Shown here one piece after another: positions 1 to 11,929 of a stretch of DNA of 64,000 nt. The notes beneath the pieces are model-generated. The model was given only the letters and a program-made list of their open reading frames with translations. It searched no databases and was not told where the DNA came from. Each line of letters starts with the position of its first letter. The first letter of the stretch is position 1. The DNA is from Proteles cristata cristata (lineage: Eukaryota; Chordata; Mammalia; Carnivora; Hyaenidae), in the NCBI GenBank assembly GCA_017311185.1, contig JAESUZ010000415.1, positions 265,501-329,500 on the forward strand, given 5' to 3'. A program made the position numbers and the translations under genes.

Positions 1-590
1 AATAATTATTATTATGAATAATATCATTGTCATTGTGGTAATAATGACTCGCGTTGAAGGCACCTATGTAGACCAGGGCTGGGGTCTAAAGGTAAGCTTA
101 ATAAGGAGCATTTAACCCAGCCCCTTTCACTGGACATGGCTCTCAACAACAGCTATCAAAATCCTTTCAAAGACTGGCAAGAATGTTCTTTCAAATGACG
201 CAGCCTCTTGACACAGTGAGTATTTTCAAGATACAAATGTTTCTTTAAAAATTACATTTTCAGGGGTCTATTACCCTTTCAGCAATAGTCCACGCATCCC
301 CAAAGTGCAGTGTTTGATCCTTTCTCCTCAGAAGGACTGAGATGAGAAATAAAATTCACTGTCAGAGTGGGCTGTGCGATCCCTGGGGAGCAGCGGGAGG
401 AAGGTGCTCTGTGGGAGGGCATGCTCCCGGATGTGGGAGGGAGAGGGAGTCTGGAAAGGACAGCCCTCCCAAACTTCTCACCAAGAAGCCCTTGGAACTT
501 TCCTCCTGCACACTTTAAAGATCTCTTTTCCTTCCAAATCCAGGTCTGTATTTCTGAGCAGTAAGGGTCCAGAGTGACTCATGATGATAA
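1..590. other. No gene seen; short ATT-rich start
   Basis: The first 25 bases are an imperfect ATT/AAT repeat. The rest is unique-looking sequence with only short chance frames (up to 67 codons, no family recognised). I see no other feature here. Confidence 0.5.
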
Positions 591-594
591 GTGA

Positions 595-765
595 CTGAAG
601 TGATTCAGCATGATGTTCTCATCCTGTCACCAGCTCTCTGTGTGTCTTTGGGCAGGTTACTTAACCTCTCTGAGCTTGGTGTCCTCAGCTACAACAGGAG
701 CTTTGGACTAAGTGATGAAGGCGCTTCCCAGTTCTTGCCTTTATTGATGTTTATGTCAAGGAGGC
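595..765 (+). repeat. MIR-type SINE relic
   Basis: The stretch around 640-680 carries the MIR core pattern: a tgtgtctttgggcaggttac-like segment followed by acttaacctctctgagct and a later cctcag block. Ends are eroded and no target-site duplication is visible. MIRs are ancient tRNA-derived SINEs shared by mammals, so this is background repeat DNA. Confidence 0.65.
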
Positions 766-929
766 AGCTGCTCTCCTGACCAGCTCTGTGCCCACCTCAT
801 GGTGTGAAACTCCTATTCACATTGAGAAGACCAGTCAGACAGGCATTCAAGTCTCAGAGCAACCACCTAGCCAGGTGAGCGGCTTGGGGCACATGTCTCG
901 CTATCACCAAACCTCAGCTTTCTCTTCTG

Positions 930-2285
930 CAGAACGAGAGAGACCTTGCCTGCCTTACTGGGCTGTGGTACAGCCTGAATCAAGTAGCGTCTCCAGTGTC
1001 TAGCCCAGCACTAGCCAGGCCGTGGGGAATGTCAGTTTCTCTTTGTTTCTCTCTAACGCTCATCATTGCCAACTTCTGTTCCCAGTCCAGACGCTCCGCT
1101 CTTCCTTTCCCCTTCTGGCAAAGCGCAGACCAGGAAGGTGCAAGTCATGGGAAAACATCCTTCCCTCCGGAGACCTTGGGCCAGCTCTGTTTTCCATCCC
1201 CGTTCCCAAAACTGCAGCAGCTAAGTGCCCTTTCCAGATGTATGAACATAACCTTTCCGGCGACGAAGATGCAAACAGCATCCACTGCATGTGGCAGCCT
1301 TTGTACTGCATCCTTTAGGGGACATTCTTCGAATCCTTTTGCTTCTCACACAGGGAAGATGGTGGTATTATGTCCATTTAACAGAAGGAGAAACTGACAC
1401 TTGACGAAGGCTTGATAATTCGCCCAGTCAGCGGGACGACCGGATTCCAGGCAGAAGGCCAGCTTCTGGATGGACGAGGCGCTCCTCGCCGCTGTCCTGC
1501 TAACAGATTTCCCACCTCACGTCACCTCGAGCACTTGGGTAGAGCTAACTCAGAGCCCTCTCGGCCAGGCCGGAAAGAAACAGATGTGTGAGGACGGTGG
1601 GGCCGGGGAGGGTGGGCAGTCATGAGTGGTGGTGTCTCTGGGCTGCAGCCTGGTGGCCCCTGCCCCCAGCACCACCCCCACCCCCGCCTTGGCATTATGG
1701 CTGCCTCTTGGAGACGGGTGACCACCCAGTGGCACTGACAACATGCAGCCTCAAGGTGGCTGCCAGACTCCAAGTGGTGGTCAGGCCATTAGCTCCAGTG
1801 ATGCCAAAGGTTGTGCGGGGAGGAGTGAGGCACGTGCCCAGAGTTACGCAGCAGCCAGCTGACACCCCAGGAGGCTCAGCTCACACCCCTGGTGTTTCTG
1901 CCTGGGAAGGCGGAGAAATCCACCCTCCAAGGTGGGAGCTGTCACTGCCATGTTTCTATTTGCTACCAGGTGCCCCCCCAGCCTGCAACGTGAGGGGGTC
2001 TGGGAGTGATCGTGGCTCCTCCCCGGCAGGGAACTGTGAGAAAGAGGAAACAGGGAGTGGGGCCCATGGACCTCGTGGCTGGAGAGCAAGCTGTCAGCTA
2101 GGAGTGAGCAGAGCTCAATGGGCCATGCATGAGGGTCTTTCTCCTTCTGCCGTGTGTATTGGGTCGGCTCCCACCATGGGTTCCAAGCTTGGTCTGCTTG
2201 TCTCCAGAAGCCTGAGGCAGGGTTGCTCCATTCTAGACCTAGTTCTTCTCCAGAAGGAAAGTCCTGGGGTGGGACTCTCACAGAG
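930..2285. other. No gene seen; GC-rich unique stretch
   Basis: The longest open frame here (1588-2355, 255 codons) is proline/tryptophan rich at its start, resembles no family I know and runs into a MIR relic at its end, so I do not call it a gene. About 1365-1470 weakly resembles an antisense MIR. A C-run cluster at 1657-1685 is listed separately. Confidence 0.45.
1657..1685 (-). other. Potential G-quadruplex (minus strand)
   Basis: Four C-runs (1657-1660, 1663-1667, 1675-1679, 1681-1685) are separated by 2, 7 and 1 bases. On the minus strand this fits the G3+N1-7 four-run rule for an intramolecular G-quadruplex. Folding or function is inferred only. Confidence 0.45.
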
Positions 2286-2500
2286 GCAGAATTTAGGGAT
2301 TAAGAGTTCATTTTGTCTGGGTTTGAAGCCTAGTGCTGTGGGGCTGGTTGTGTGACCTGAGCAAATTGCCAAAATGCTCCGGCCTTAGTTTCCTCATCTG
2401 CAGAATGAGGATAAACACAGGTCCTACCTTTGAGGCTCATTGCGTACGAAGAGGAGGAACGTAAAGCATTCGGCAACAGCCGGGACACATGGCAAGAATC
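2286..2500 (+). repeat. MIR-type SINE relic
   Basis: A good MIR match in order: a gtttgaagcc block, a gtgacctgagcaaattgcc-like block near 2352, and the diagnostic tttcctcatctgcagaatga at about 2389-2408, followed by a weak 3' part. Ancient mammalian SINE. Confidence 0.8.
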
Positions 2501-3064
2501 CATTCAGTGTCATTAAGTGTTCAGATTCTTGTTGGTAACATATCCAATAAGATCTTTAGGTGGATCTTCGGGTCATAATATTAATCCAACTTGGCCACAT
2601 TGCAGAAATCTGCTGGCCCACGCTCCCAGATCCAACAGCGCATCCTCCTAGGTAAGCAGAGGTCTGCCAGTGACAATCACTAAACTTGACCTGACCCTTG
2701 CTGACCTGTAGGGACAACAGCAACAGCATGTATTGTTGGTAAGTGTATCTGGTCTGCACTCAAGGCCTGTAAGTCAAGTACTAATCTCTCTTCGCTGTCC
2801 CCTGTGTTGGGGGATGGTGTCCTGAGGTCAGGCTGCTAGAAGGAGGCGAAGCCAGGGCTGGAAAGCACCGTGCCCCGAGCCACTCGGTGATGCTGCCGCC
2901 TCAGTTGTAGCTATGCAAACTCCAGTCGCTTCTCATCTTGTAAAGTAGAGGGGCTGAAGAAGATTCCAGAAAGGCGGCAAGGGGGGATTTTGTCTCCAGT
3001 TACCATCTGATCTTGGTAGCAGTCCTGAAACTCTGCAGAAGTGGCCTAACCTTCCCCTTGGCCT
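2500..3064. other. No gene seen
   Basis: Unique-looking sequence with a 67-codon chance frame only. I see no repeat or regulatory signal that I can support. Confidence 0.4.
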
Positions 3065-3082
3065 AAAAGACAAAATGCATGA

Positions 3083-3289
3083 CGGGCACCTGGGTGGCTC
3101 AGTCGGTTAAGGGTCTGACTTCGGCTCAGATCATGATCTCATGGTTTGTGAGTTCGAGCCTCTTGTCAGGCTCTGTACTGACAGCTCAGAGCCTGGAGCC
3201 TGCTTCAGATTCTGTGTCTCCCTCTCTCTCTCTCTGCCCCTCCCTGTTTGTGCTCTCTCTCTCTCTAAAATAATAAACATTAAAAAAAA
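3083..3289 (+). mobile_element. Felid SINE (tRNA-Lys CAN SINE)
   Basis: The full SINE is present: tRNA-like head, GTTCGAGCC B-box region, CT-rich middle, AATAAACATT and an A-tail. It is flanked by a perfect 18-bp target-site duplication, AAAAGACAAAATGCATGA, at 3065-3082 and 3290-3307. The perfect duplication points to a fairly recent insertion. Confidence 0.95.
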
Positions 3290-3387
3290 AAAAGACAAAA
3301 TGCATGAGCTTAACATTTCTTGTGGTCATGTGGAAGCCAACATAAATGCCAAGTTCTGCTTCAGAATCCACAATGTGACAGAACGGA

Positions 3388-4028
3388 AGGAAAATGTATG
3401 GTCTCTGGAGTGGATTGGGTACGCTCCCAAAAGATATGATACCACCCTGAAGGTCACCTTACTTGGAAGTAGGGTCTTTCCAGATACCATCAAGATAAAA
3501 TGAGGTAATACTGGATTAGGGTGGCCCTATTCCAACGACTAGAATCCTTACAAGAAGAGGAGAATTTGGGCAGACACTGACAGACAAGGGAGAGGGACGT
3601 GTGAGGAAAGAAGCAGAGGCTGAAGAGATGCAGCTGTAAGTCAAGGAACACTAAGGATTCCCACAATCACCAGAACCTCCCCTGAAGCCTGGACCTTGCC
3701 AACACCTTGATTTTGGACTTCTGGTCTCCAGAATTGTGAGCAAATAACATTTCTGTTGTTTAAAACAATTTTTTTTAATGTTTATTCATTTTTGAGAAAC
3801 AGAGCATGAGTGGGGGAGGGGCAGAGAGAAAGGGGGAGACATAGAATCTGGAGCAGGCTCCAGTCTCTGAACTGTCAGCACAAAGACTGACGCGGGACTC
3901 AAACTCATGAACCGTGAGATCATGACCTGAACCGAGTCGGATGCTTAACTTACCTGGTGCTGTCTTGTTGTTTTAAACCACCCAATTTGTGGTAATTTAT
4001 TAGAGAAACCCTACAAATCTAATACAGA
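3388..4028 (+). mobile_element. MLT1-type solo LTR (ERVL-MaLR), SINE-interrupted
   Basis: The order of blocks is that of MLT1-type LTRs: a caaaagatatgat segment, a CCTTACTTGGAAGTAGGGTC segment, a TTAGGGTGGCCCTATTCC segment, a gatgcagctgtaagtcaagg segment, then ccttgattttggacttctgg with ttctgttgttttaaaccaccc, and an end on ctaatacag. It is a long-dead retroviral-type LTR without coding parts. A SINE (3767-3962) splits its 3' part. The subfamily is not assigned; RepeatMasker would decide it. Confidence 0.75.
3767..3962 (-). mobile_element. Felid SINE inside an MLT1-type LTR
   Basis: Reverse-oriented SINE: the T-run and aatgtttattcatttttgag tail come first, then the AG-rich middle, the atcatgacctgaaccgagtc box and the eroded head. 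The flanking host repeat is duplicated as TTCTGTTGTTTAAAAC (3751-3766) and TCTTGTTGTTTTAAAC (3963-3978), 13 of 16 identical. Confidence 0.9.
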
Positions 4029-4029
4029 T

Positions 4030-6290
4030 TGCTAGAAGGGAAATTCTGGGGACACCTTGGAAACTATTTCATCAAAATGTACCTGAGAGATGGGGAAACC
4101 GAGGCCTAGGCTGGTGTGCAGGGCAGCGAGCTTAGGGAAAATCAGCAGTCACACCATGGAGGGCCACCTCAGGGTCAGGATAGGTGACAACAAGGTGTTT
4201 TCAAATTCTCAGTGAACACAGATAGTGCTCAGTGTCACCAAACAGAGTCAACCTTCTGGCCAGTGAGGGGTTTGGGGCTTTATGATACCCCAAACCGGCT
4301 AGAGTGCTTCAGCCCTCCGGGAGTGGGTCCCCTTCCCCTTCTTGGACCTTAAGGAAAGCTGCTCTGCTTCCTGCTCAGGAAAACTGAGGCCTGTGCAGAA
4401 CGGATTCCGAATGTCAAGCAGGCTTTACGGGTTCTATTCTTCATGTGGGGAGAAGGTCCTGGCTGGGGTGCAATAGTGTCCAGCGTGGTTAGTATTTGAA
4501 ACATTCCCATATGAAAATAAGTGGGCACCATGGCATCGACTTGGCTCTCCCTCCTCCTAGTTTGAGAATATTGGATATGCTGACGACTCCCTAACAATCT
4601 TCGGGAAGGAGGCATTAGAATCTTGAAGTGATCGTCCAGTGCATGGAAGGCTTTGTCAATAACCCTCTGAGGCCACAGCTCCCCACCCCACCCCGTTTAT
4701 CTAAATATTGGGGGGAATGGGATCTGACCACACAGTAGTTATCTCATTTGTTTTACTTTGTAGGAACAGGTACCACCCCACCCCCATGCCCACATCATGT
4801 CTGCCGTCTCTGGGAAATGGACGATTTCATGTACTTCCTGTCTTCTTCATTTACTTATAATTATTCACCTGGGATATTAAGGTTTTGCTTTTTATAGAAG
4901 TGCATGAGCCATTCATTTGAAAAATTCACTAAGCAATTGAATCTTGGCCTTTTCTTAGAGTTTTCCATCTTTCCAAACTACTTTGTCTTATTTTCATCTT
5001 CAAAAACTCTATTGAAATATGAAATTGCCACTATTTTCTTCTTAATAAAGATGACAGTTCGGTGATTGACCTTAAGATCAGCAACTGTTATTTTAGGTTC
5101 AGATCACTGTGTGAGATCCGTACTCAGGAAATTAACTCTTCTGAGCATGTAGAGGATTGGATTCCAGAGGCTTCTTTCCTGACTTAGAGTTAAGGAGCAG
5201 AGGTGGTCAGTGGCACTCCAGTGGCCACTCTCTCTTTTCTAAGTTATACCCTTAAAAAAAAAAAAAAAGATAATTGCCCTTACTTACAATGTGAGGGAAA
5301 ACGCTGCGCTTTTTTTGCAGACAATGATTGGGGGTGGGGGTGGGGGGACTTCCAGAAACAGCTATCACAGAAGAAGCTGCTTTCCATGGCCCTTTAGGGA
5401 CCAAGAATCAATCTCCTTGATCAATTGATTAGGTTCTTCAGGAAAACAAGTATCTTGACTAGGTCTGGGCTTCTTCACTAATTGACCAGCTATTTGCCTG
5501 AACTGGCCATTCTAACTGTACAAGGATAATGCCACGGATTTCTCTAGATCTCTTCTCTCTTTCTCCCTTCCCTGTTGCCTTCACCAAGAGGCAACAACTT
5601 TACAGGAAGAGCCACACCTGCCCCTTCCTATCAAGGGCCATGAAGAAACTGCTTCAGGGAGGAGCCCACCCCTTGCGGCCCTGGCCACATCATATCTAAC
5701 TACTCCTGCGCCCTCCTATGTAGAAACTCTGGCGTTTCCTTGGAGTCCATATTGTTTTTCTGTGTCAGAACCTGCAAAGACATTTTCTGAGGTAGGTAGG
5801 AAGTCCTGACGGTGCTAAGGCGCTAACGCTGAAGAAGAGGAGCACCATCTCTGCTCAGGGCACTAAGTGGACCCCAGAGGCCCTCAGGACAGTGGGCCAC
5901 ACGGCCTTCACCAGCCTGGCTTCCTGTTGCACCGGGACCCCAGAAGGACCCGTCTGGGCCTTACTGCCCAGGGCTCTGCCCTCCCCTTGCTTTTCTGAAC
6001 ACTAGGCCTCCCTCCCCCACCTCTGACGTCACTCGGCGCCCCAGAGTTGCCCTTCCTCCGCCGAGAGCCCGAAACCGGACCTTCGGCCTCCCAAGGATGC
6101 CTCCAAAGCCCCTCAGAGGCATCTCTTTCAGGCCGTTCTGAGGCCAGCGTCATCTCTCAATTGCCGGAGAATATATTAAAAATTCTTGATAGCGATGCTT
6201 TACTCTTAAATACAAAACCAACCCTTTTCAAAGGCCCCCTGAAGGGCCAAGAACATGCCCTGACTATAGAGAAGGAAACATTTTATCCTA
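4030..6290. other. No gene seen
   Basis: About 2.2 kb without a supportable gene. A weak antisense MIR relic may lie near 4080-4160. A C-rich run (4681-4697), a 15-base A-run (about 5253-5267) and a G-rich run (5330-5347) are the only low-complexity items. Short frames in this stretch have no recognisable product. Confidence 0.4.
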
Positions 6291-6520
6291 GTGATTTTTA
6301 AGCAGAGAAACACCCAATTGATTGGGCCGCCGAAGTGTGAAATCATTTACGCTGTTGCGCGGGGCAGGGGCAGCCACGGGGCTCCCCAGGCGGAGCCCAG
6401 GCCCAGCCGGCTCTTCGTAATCATTGCCTCCCCTCTCAGACTCGCTTCATTAGTGCTCATAGCTCCAGGAGGGAGGGCACCGAACTGCCTCCTGCCTGCA
6501 AATTAATTGCACGCCCATAG
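6290..6520. promoter_or_regulatory. Candidate conserved non-coding block
   Basis: This block is dense in homeodomain-type cores: CAATTGATTGG (about 6316), CGTAATCATTG (about 6416), TTCATTAGTG (about 6447) and AAATTAATTGC (about 6500), with a GC-rich centre. It lacks repeat signatures and long frames. I infer a possible enhancer; sequence alone cannot show conservation. Confidence 0.3.
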
Positions 6521-6639
6521 CTTTGCAGAAACCTCCACTTTGGCTCTGGAATCTTCCTTCTGACAAGTATGGAGAGCCAGGCCTGGCTTCCAAGGTCTTT
6601 AGATGGAAAATGGGGATGGCTGGACTGGGAAATTGAGGC

Positions 6640-6833
6640 AGAACGAGGCTTGGGCTACTCCTGAGCTAGTTGTGTGATCTGGGGCAAGTTACCTCATCTC
6701 TCTGAGTGTCATTTCTCTACCTATAAACTGGGAAAATCCTCACCTCCTAGGGTGGGTGTGAGGATTAAGTGACACAAATGTTGCAGCACTTAGCACAGGC
6801 CATGGCACCTGCCATGTGCTCAATAAATGTTAG
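6640..6833 (+). repeat. MIR-type SINE relic, nearly complete
   Basis: Reads through the MIR consensus in order: ctagttgtgtgatctggggc, aagttacctcatctctctga, ctcctagggtgggtgtgagg, and a 3' end on gtgctcaataaatgtta. One of the best preserved MIR copies in the window. Confidence 0.85.
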
Positions 6834-6834
6834 A

Positions 6835-8080
6835 GAGCGCCCGCATCACGTTCTTTATTTATGGTTCTAAATTGGGCCTCAAGGCTCTTTGTGTGGAAGG
6901 AGCCAGGAATCAAAATGATGACACCCCCATACTGCCCACAGCCGCCCTCCCATCTCTATCCCCCATCCTGCTCACTGCTAAGAAGTTTGGTGCAGGCAAG
7001 TTATCACTGTAATGAGTATTTGTGAGTGAGGTCTATTCTAGAGTTGTTTTTTTTTTTCCCATGGAGATCCAAAACAGTTTTGTGGAAAGTGGGCTCCCAT
7101 GGCCCACAATGAGACTACATGTCACCAGAGGTGTCCCTGCAGAAGCTGGAGACCATCATTTATGACCCTGGAGAGGGAGTTTTTACCTGGCAAGGGACAT
7201 CTGAGCCTCTTGCCTTCAAACCCCCAGGATCTATGCAGCTATGGAAACTGTAGCTTTGCATTACATACCAGCCCATTGATCAGGGGCCTTTGGCCTGTTG
7301 TCAATTTTGTCGTTTCAGATGTTTTTTAAAACTGAGTGTCCCCTAGTGCTCTGCTAGGTTCCAAGGAGCTTCTCATGGAACTTGATTCAGAGAGAGGAGC
7401 CATCCGAATGTGAATGAAAGCATACGTGAATGAAGGGAACGGGAAGACCTGGGGAAGGGGATGGGTCACTAGGAGCAGAGTGGGCAGGAGAGATCTCTCC
7501 TAGGAGGGGGAAGGTCTCCTAGGTCTGAGACAGTGAGAAGGAGCCAGTTATGCAAACAGCAGAAAAATCAAGATCCCAAGCAGGAGGAATTGCAGATACA
7601 AATACTGTGGGGTGGGAATGGTTCCATAGGATCAAGGAACAGAAATAAGGCCTGGGGGCTGAATCCTGCCCCAAGGGGAGGGGTCAATAAGACAACGCTG
7701 GATCTGCAGATAAGGCCCAGTCCCTGCAGGCCCCTGGGGACCATGGCAAAGATGTGGGATATTATTCTAAGGCAGTGGGAAGCCACTGGAGGGTTTTAAG
7801 TGAGGGTGACTTCATGGATACTGACCCAGAGTAAACACATTTGAATACAGGACCATTTGTCCTTGACCTTGAAATGGATCTTGACCATTTGTCAAGGTCT
7901 CTTTCAAATGTGAAGAAATTGTTCTGCAGGTGTAGACCAAAGTAGGGAGGGAAAAACTTTGCTAAGGAGTACGCGGTACACGGAAGTAAATGGGGAGGGC
8001 ATCCTGATTTACAATGAAATGCGCTTTGAAAAGCTAGGAACATATTCCCGACTAATTCCTGAGTCTTTGGGACTGCTTTC
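6835..8080. other. No gene seen
   Basis: Unique-looking sequence; frames of up to 93 codons match nothing I recognise. A partial CTCF-like match (minus strand, 7336-7349, 12 of 14 core bases) is too weak to call. Confidence 0.4.
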
Positions 8081-8300
8081 AGCTCACTTGAGTTGTAATG
8101 AAGGTGGCCCTTATCAGCCTGAGCTTGAGCTGCCTTAATTAGACCCAGATTCTCTATCTTTAAATTGGTCTTACATCAAAGTTGGAGTTATAATTGCAGG
8201 TGATGCATTTGCAAGCCACATTGTTATGTAGAATGCGGCTGCCAGCAGGTTGTGTTGGGATTATTGAAAAGCAATTTGCAGGGGAGGTCTATGGGGGAAA
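8080..8300. promoter_or_regulatory. Candidate conserved non-coding block with LEF/TCF-like site
   Basis: A repeat-free AT-rich block with a canonical LEF/TCF-type site ACATCAAAG (8173-8181), a GATA-type CTTATC (about 8111), CCTTAATTAGA (about 8133) and GGGATTATTG (about 8258). The motif mix is typical of developmental enhancers, but this is inference from motif density alone. Confidence 0.3.
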
Positions 8301-10520
8301 GGTAGTTCACCTCACTAAGCCTAAAAAAAGCAATAGATAGCTCAAGGTCTTGGAGAAAACATGTTTAACAAGAGGCATTAAAAAGAAAACCGTTCAGTAT
8401 TTTACCAGCTCTGTTTTGCATGCACATCTGGCTTAAGCCACTCCTGGCTCTTAGACACCTGACTGTGAAAGTCCACGTCGTTAGAGGTCATTGCTGGTCC
8501 GCATTCCGAATGGCTGTGGGACTGGTCTGTGGGTCAGAACAGGTTATCAGGAAAGCTCAGGCAGCTTGAGGCAATTCTGTGGCCACTCACCAATTCCCCA
8601 CTCTTGAGTTTTGGAACTGGGAGATTTTAGGCTTACAAGGTGCTCACAGAAGATACTTGACTTGATTCTTTGTTTTGAATGGAGGTTGTTTTTTGTGTGA
8701 CTGGATGCAGAGTCTCACTGGAGAACCTTTCCTTGTCAATGAAGGAAGATTGCAACTCAGGCCCTAAGGACAATATGGATGCATGCGTTCCTGGGTTTAG
8801 AGGGAGAGTGGATGGAAGTGTTGGAGATTTGAGATAGCTGAGAGGAAGATGTCTTAGAACTTAGAAGACACCACTTAAGTTAAAGGGTCACTCCACTTCT
8901 AAAGCATAACTTCCAAAACTTCTGGATGGCAATACCATTGAGGAGACCCATGTTCATCCATCAACTACTGAAACATATTTCTTTGCATGTTAGCTTAGAA
9001 TATCCAAAGAAAGTGTAGGATCTGGATTTCTGGGAGTTCACCTAACTCTTTGATGTATTAAGTGGGACATAGCAAACTAATTGCTTCCTCTAGCCAAACA
9101 TGATTTGATGTAGTCGCCACAAAATTAGGAATAATGTGTCAGATCTTCCAGACAATGTCAGAGAAGCCAAACAAAGAACCTTCTACATAGTCTCTCCCTC
9201 TTTTCCTATATTATCATTTCTGGAGCTGCTTTGTAAACATGAAATAGCTTTTCGCAGCAAAATCCAATCTTTGGGGTCATTGATGAAGTTGTGTTTTTAC
9301 ACTGGTGTCTATAGCTCACCTGAACAACTGGTCACTCTGTGGGATGAGAAGAGGGTAAGGGGTCGGGGCCAGCCGTCTGTCAAAGGTTTGGAAACACTCC
9401 ATCATATGGTTGAGTTTTTCACTTTTCAACTGTCTGTTTTGGTGGTGAACAGTCTTGACATCTGGGGATGTAGGTGACCTCTTGCTTCTAAAGTTGGGAT
9501 AATGTCCCTGAGCAAGAAGCAGCTTTATCTGTAAAGAATTTCTGCTTAGGGAAGGGGAGATCATGTTAGTCACCGAGGATAGGGAATCCAGGCCTTCGCT
9601 CCAAACCACATTCACTTTTCTAATCAAACTGGCTCGTATGATTCCAATTATTTTTCCATCCTCTCCAAGGGCAGCAGGCCACGGGGTAGGCTGATGACCT
9701 GTGAAATTTCAATTTTAAAGAATGAGACTGGTTTTGATTTATTAAAAAGTCAGCCCATTCCTCTGGTTCTGTGTAGATGTGGAGAGGGCAAGAAGAGCTG
9801 CCAAAAGGCTGGGTCACATTTGATGACTCCCGTCCCCCAGCTTTGGCAGCCCCTCAGGCCAGACTGCTATGCCCAGAACACGTGGAAAACTCTCCTATGA
9901 CTCGATAGAGAAGTGGCCTGGAGGCACAGAGCCATACATACACTCCTGACATCGTTGGCAGTGCAGCCTGGGTGGGGTTGTGTGAGGCTGGGCACCACAG
10001 ACATTCTAGAAAATGTGGGTTTGTCAGAGAGAAAGTAACTGGGTCAGCATCCACTGTGCTTGACTTCCACCCCTTCTCTTTCCCCTTCCCTGTTTCTGGT
10101 TGACATTGCTGAACATGGTGTCCGTGGGAGTCCATTCTGGACTTCAGTGTGTTGGCCAGAGAGAGCACAGAGCTTCTTCTCTTGGTAGAACTTTCTCCTT
10201 TGTTCTCTCAGACTCAGCACTGACTTGTTGAAACAACCTATGTGTCTTTTTGCCTTCATCTTTCCCTTGGAAAGCTACCCAGTTGTTGGAATGAATGGAG
10301 TCAGTGTGCATATGCATCTATTGATGTGTATGGATCTTAAACACACAATCCTGAGCTTAGAAAAAAGAGGAATAGAATGAGGTAGATAAGAAACTATGAT
10401 TTACGTAAATTAAAGTAGATGCATATAAAGCAGCAGTACACGTAAAACAAAAAGATTTCACTAAACACATTAGAAGAACTGCCTACAAAGGAGAGGAATG
10501 GAAATGTAATATAGGGATCC
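8300..10520. other. No gene seen
   Basis: About 2.2 kb of unique-looking sequence. Frames up to 113 codons (for example 9136-9477) have no recognisable domain and no supporting splice or promoter context. Confidence 0.4.
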
Positions 10521-10534
10521 AAAGGAAGAAGTAA

Positions 10535-10732
10535 GGGGACACCCGGATAGCTCAGTTGGTTGAACATCCGACTCTTGATTTTGGCTTTGGTCATGTGAGA
10601 CCACAGTTCATGAATTTGAGCCTCCCATCACGCTCCGTGCTTGGGATTCTCTCTCTCTCCTCTCTCTGTCCCTCCTCCACTTGCATGTGCTCTCTCTCAA
10701 AATAAATAAAGAACCTTAAAAAATTTTCTTTA
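10535..10732 (+). mobile_element. Felid SINE, older variant
   Basis: Head GGGGACACCCGGATAGCTCA with a shortened middle: it lacks the usual GACAGCTCAGAGCCTG part and goes from CGTGCTTGGGATTCTC directly into the CT tract. The near-duplication AAAGGAAGAAGTAA (10521-10534) and AAAGGAAGCTGTAA flanks it. Head divergence marks it as an older copy. Confidence 0.88.
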
Positions 10733-11084
10733 AAAAGGAAGCTGTAAAATGAATGATTCAATCTTTCAATGATGAGGTGTCATGAACTTGAGCATGATTA
10801 ACTCAATACTGCATCCTAAGGGTAATGAACATAATGAAAAACAATGTAATTTTGACAGTCTTCTAATGTTAGACTTGAGGCTGAAGACCCAAGTGGTGCT
10901 ATGATACCAAGGTGCTGAGCTCAGCCCAAATCTTTCCATGCTCATGAGTTTCACATCAGATGCAAAGGACATGGCAGAAGACAGGAGACATGCTCCCAGG
11001 GCAAGCACCTTCCGGAGGAAGTTGTCAGTGTCAGAGGGGACCGTTTTCTCCTTTCCTGGCTATGGCCATTTCCCCCCTGCCTTG

Positions 11085-11248
11085 TGAGTTGTGGGGCCAG
11101 GAGTATGTTGGCCTTCATCTTCACCATGTGTAAACTGGGGTAATGCCAGCGTGTCCCTCACAGGTTTCTGTGAGGAATGAATGTCTAACTGTCTGCTCTG
11201 CTTTCTGTATAGTGCCTGGCTTACAGTAAGTGCTTGCTATCAGGACCA
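11085..11248 (+). repeat. MIR-type SINE relic
   Basis: ATGTGTAAACTGGGGTAATG, a GTGAGGAATGAATG segment and a 3' end on tagtgcctggcttacagtaa followed by gtgcttgctat match the 3' half of MIR. Confidence 0.75.
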
Positions 11249-11456
11249 TAACCACAATAATATTGGCTAAGAATAATAGTAATGACAATAGTACTAAGTC
11301 TTGTCAGAGGAAGCATTTTTTTTTTCCTTCTTATGTAAGCCTTGCTCCAAAGGTCCATTTTGGGAGTTATTCAAAAGACCTTGGTGTCCAGCCAAACAGG
11401 AAGTCAACAAAGTCAGTGAGGTTTTCAGACATTCTGGAAGAATGTTGTCAACTCTT

Positions 11457-11672
11457 TTTGTTGTTGTTGTTGTTGTTTATTTATTTTCAGAGAGACAGAG
11501 ACAGTGCAAGTGGGGGAGGGGCCGAGAGAGAGGGAGAGAGAGAATCCCAAGCAGGCTCCATACTGTCAGCGCAGAGAGTGATGTGGCGCTTGAATTCACA
11601 AAACCATGAGACCATCATCTGAGTCAAAACCAGGAGTCAGATGCTCAACTGACTGAGCCACTCAGCACCCCT
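11457..11672 (-). mobile_element. Felid SINE
   Basis: Reverse-oriented SINE that begins with a TTG/T-rich tail (11457-11480), has the AG-rich middle and ends on the head complement TGACTGAGCCACTCAGCACC. TCAACTCT flanks both sides (11449-11456 and 11679-11686). Confidence 0.9.
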
Positions 11673-11689
11673 TTTTTTCAACTCTAAGT

Positions 11690-11920
11690 CTCCCGAGGTT
11701 CCTAAAAGGCTGGGGCCACAGCAAAGAAAGTCCTGGCAGTGATATTGGATGCTTCAGTGTGAGTGATTGGAGTCTAGGGTCCCAGGAAGAAGGAAGAGGT
11801 GCCAGTCAAGTCTCGGGATGCCGCTGAGGATGAATAAAGACCAACCAATGACCCAAGCTACATGTGGTGGCTGCCTGTTTGTTCCCAACTCTCTTAGGGT
11901 TTCTTGATATCCAAACTACC
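11690..11920. other. No gene seen
   Basis: Short unique stretch between a SINE and MIR-like relics. Nothing to support. Confidence 0.35.
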
Positions 11921-11929
11921 TTAATACTT

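Noticed and set aside
1588..2355. 255-codon plus-strand open frame
   Set aside because: The longest frame in the window, but composition follows local GC bias, no domain is recognisable, it overlaps a minus-strand frame, and its last third lies in a MIR relic.
3388..4028. LTR as part of a provirus
   Set aside because: No internal retroviral sequence or partner LTR is present. It is a solo, SINE-split relic, as are the other two LTRs.
5330..5347. G-rich run (G5-T-G5-T-G6)
   Set aside because: Only three clear G-runs, so it does not meet the four-run quadruplex rule.
7336..7349. CTCF-like match on the minus strand
   Set aside because: Only 12 of 14 core positions match, with a mismatch at a key G.
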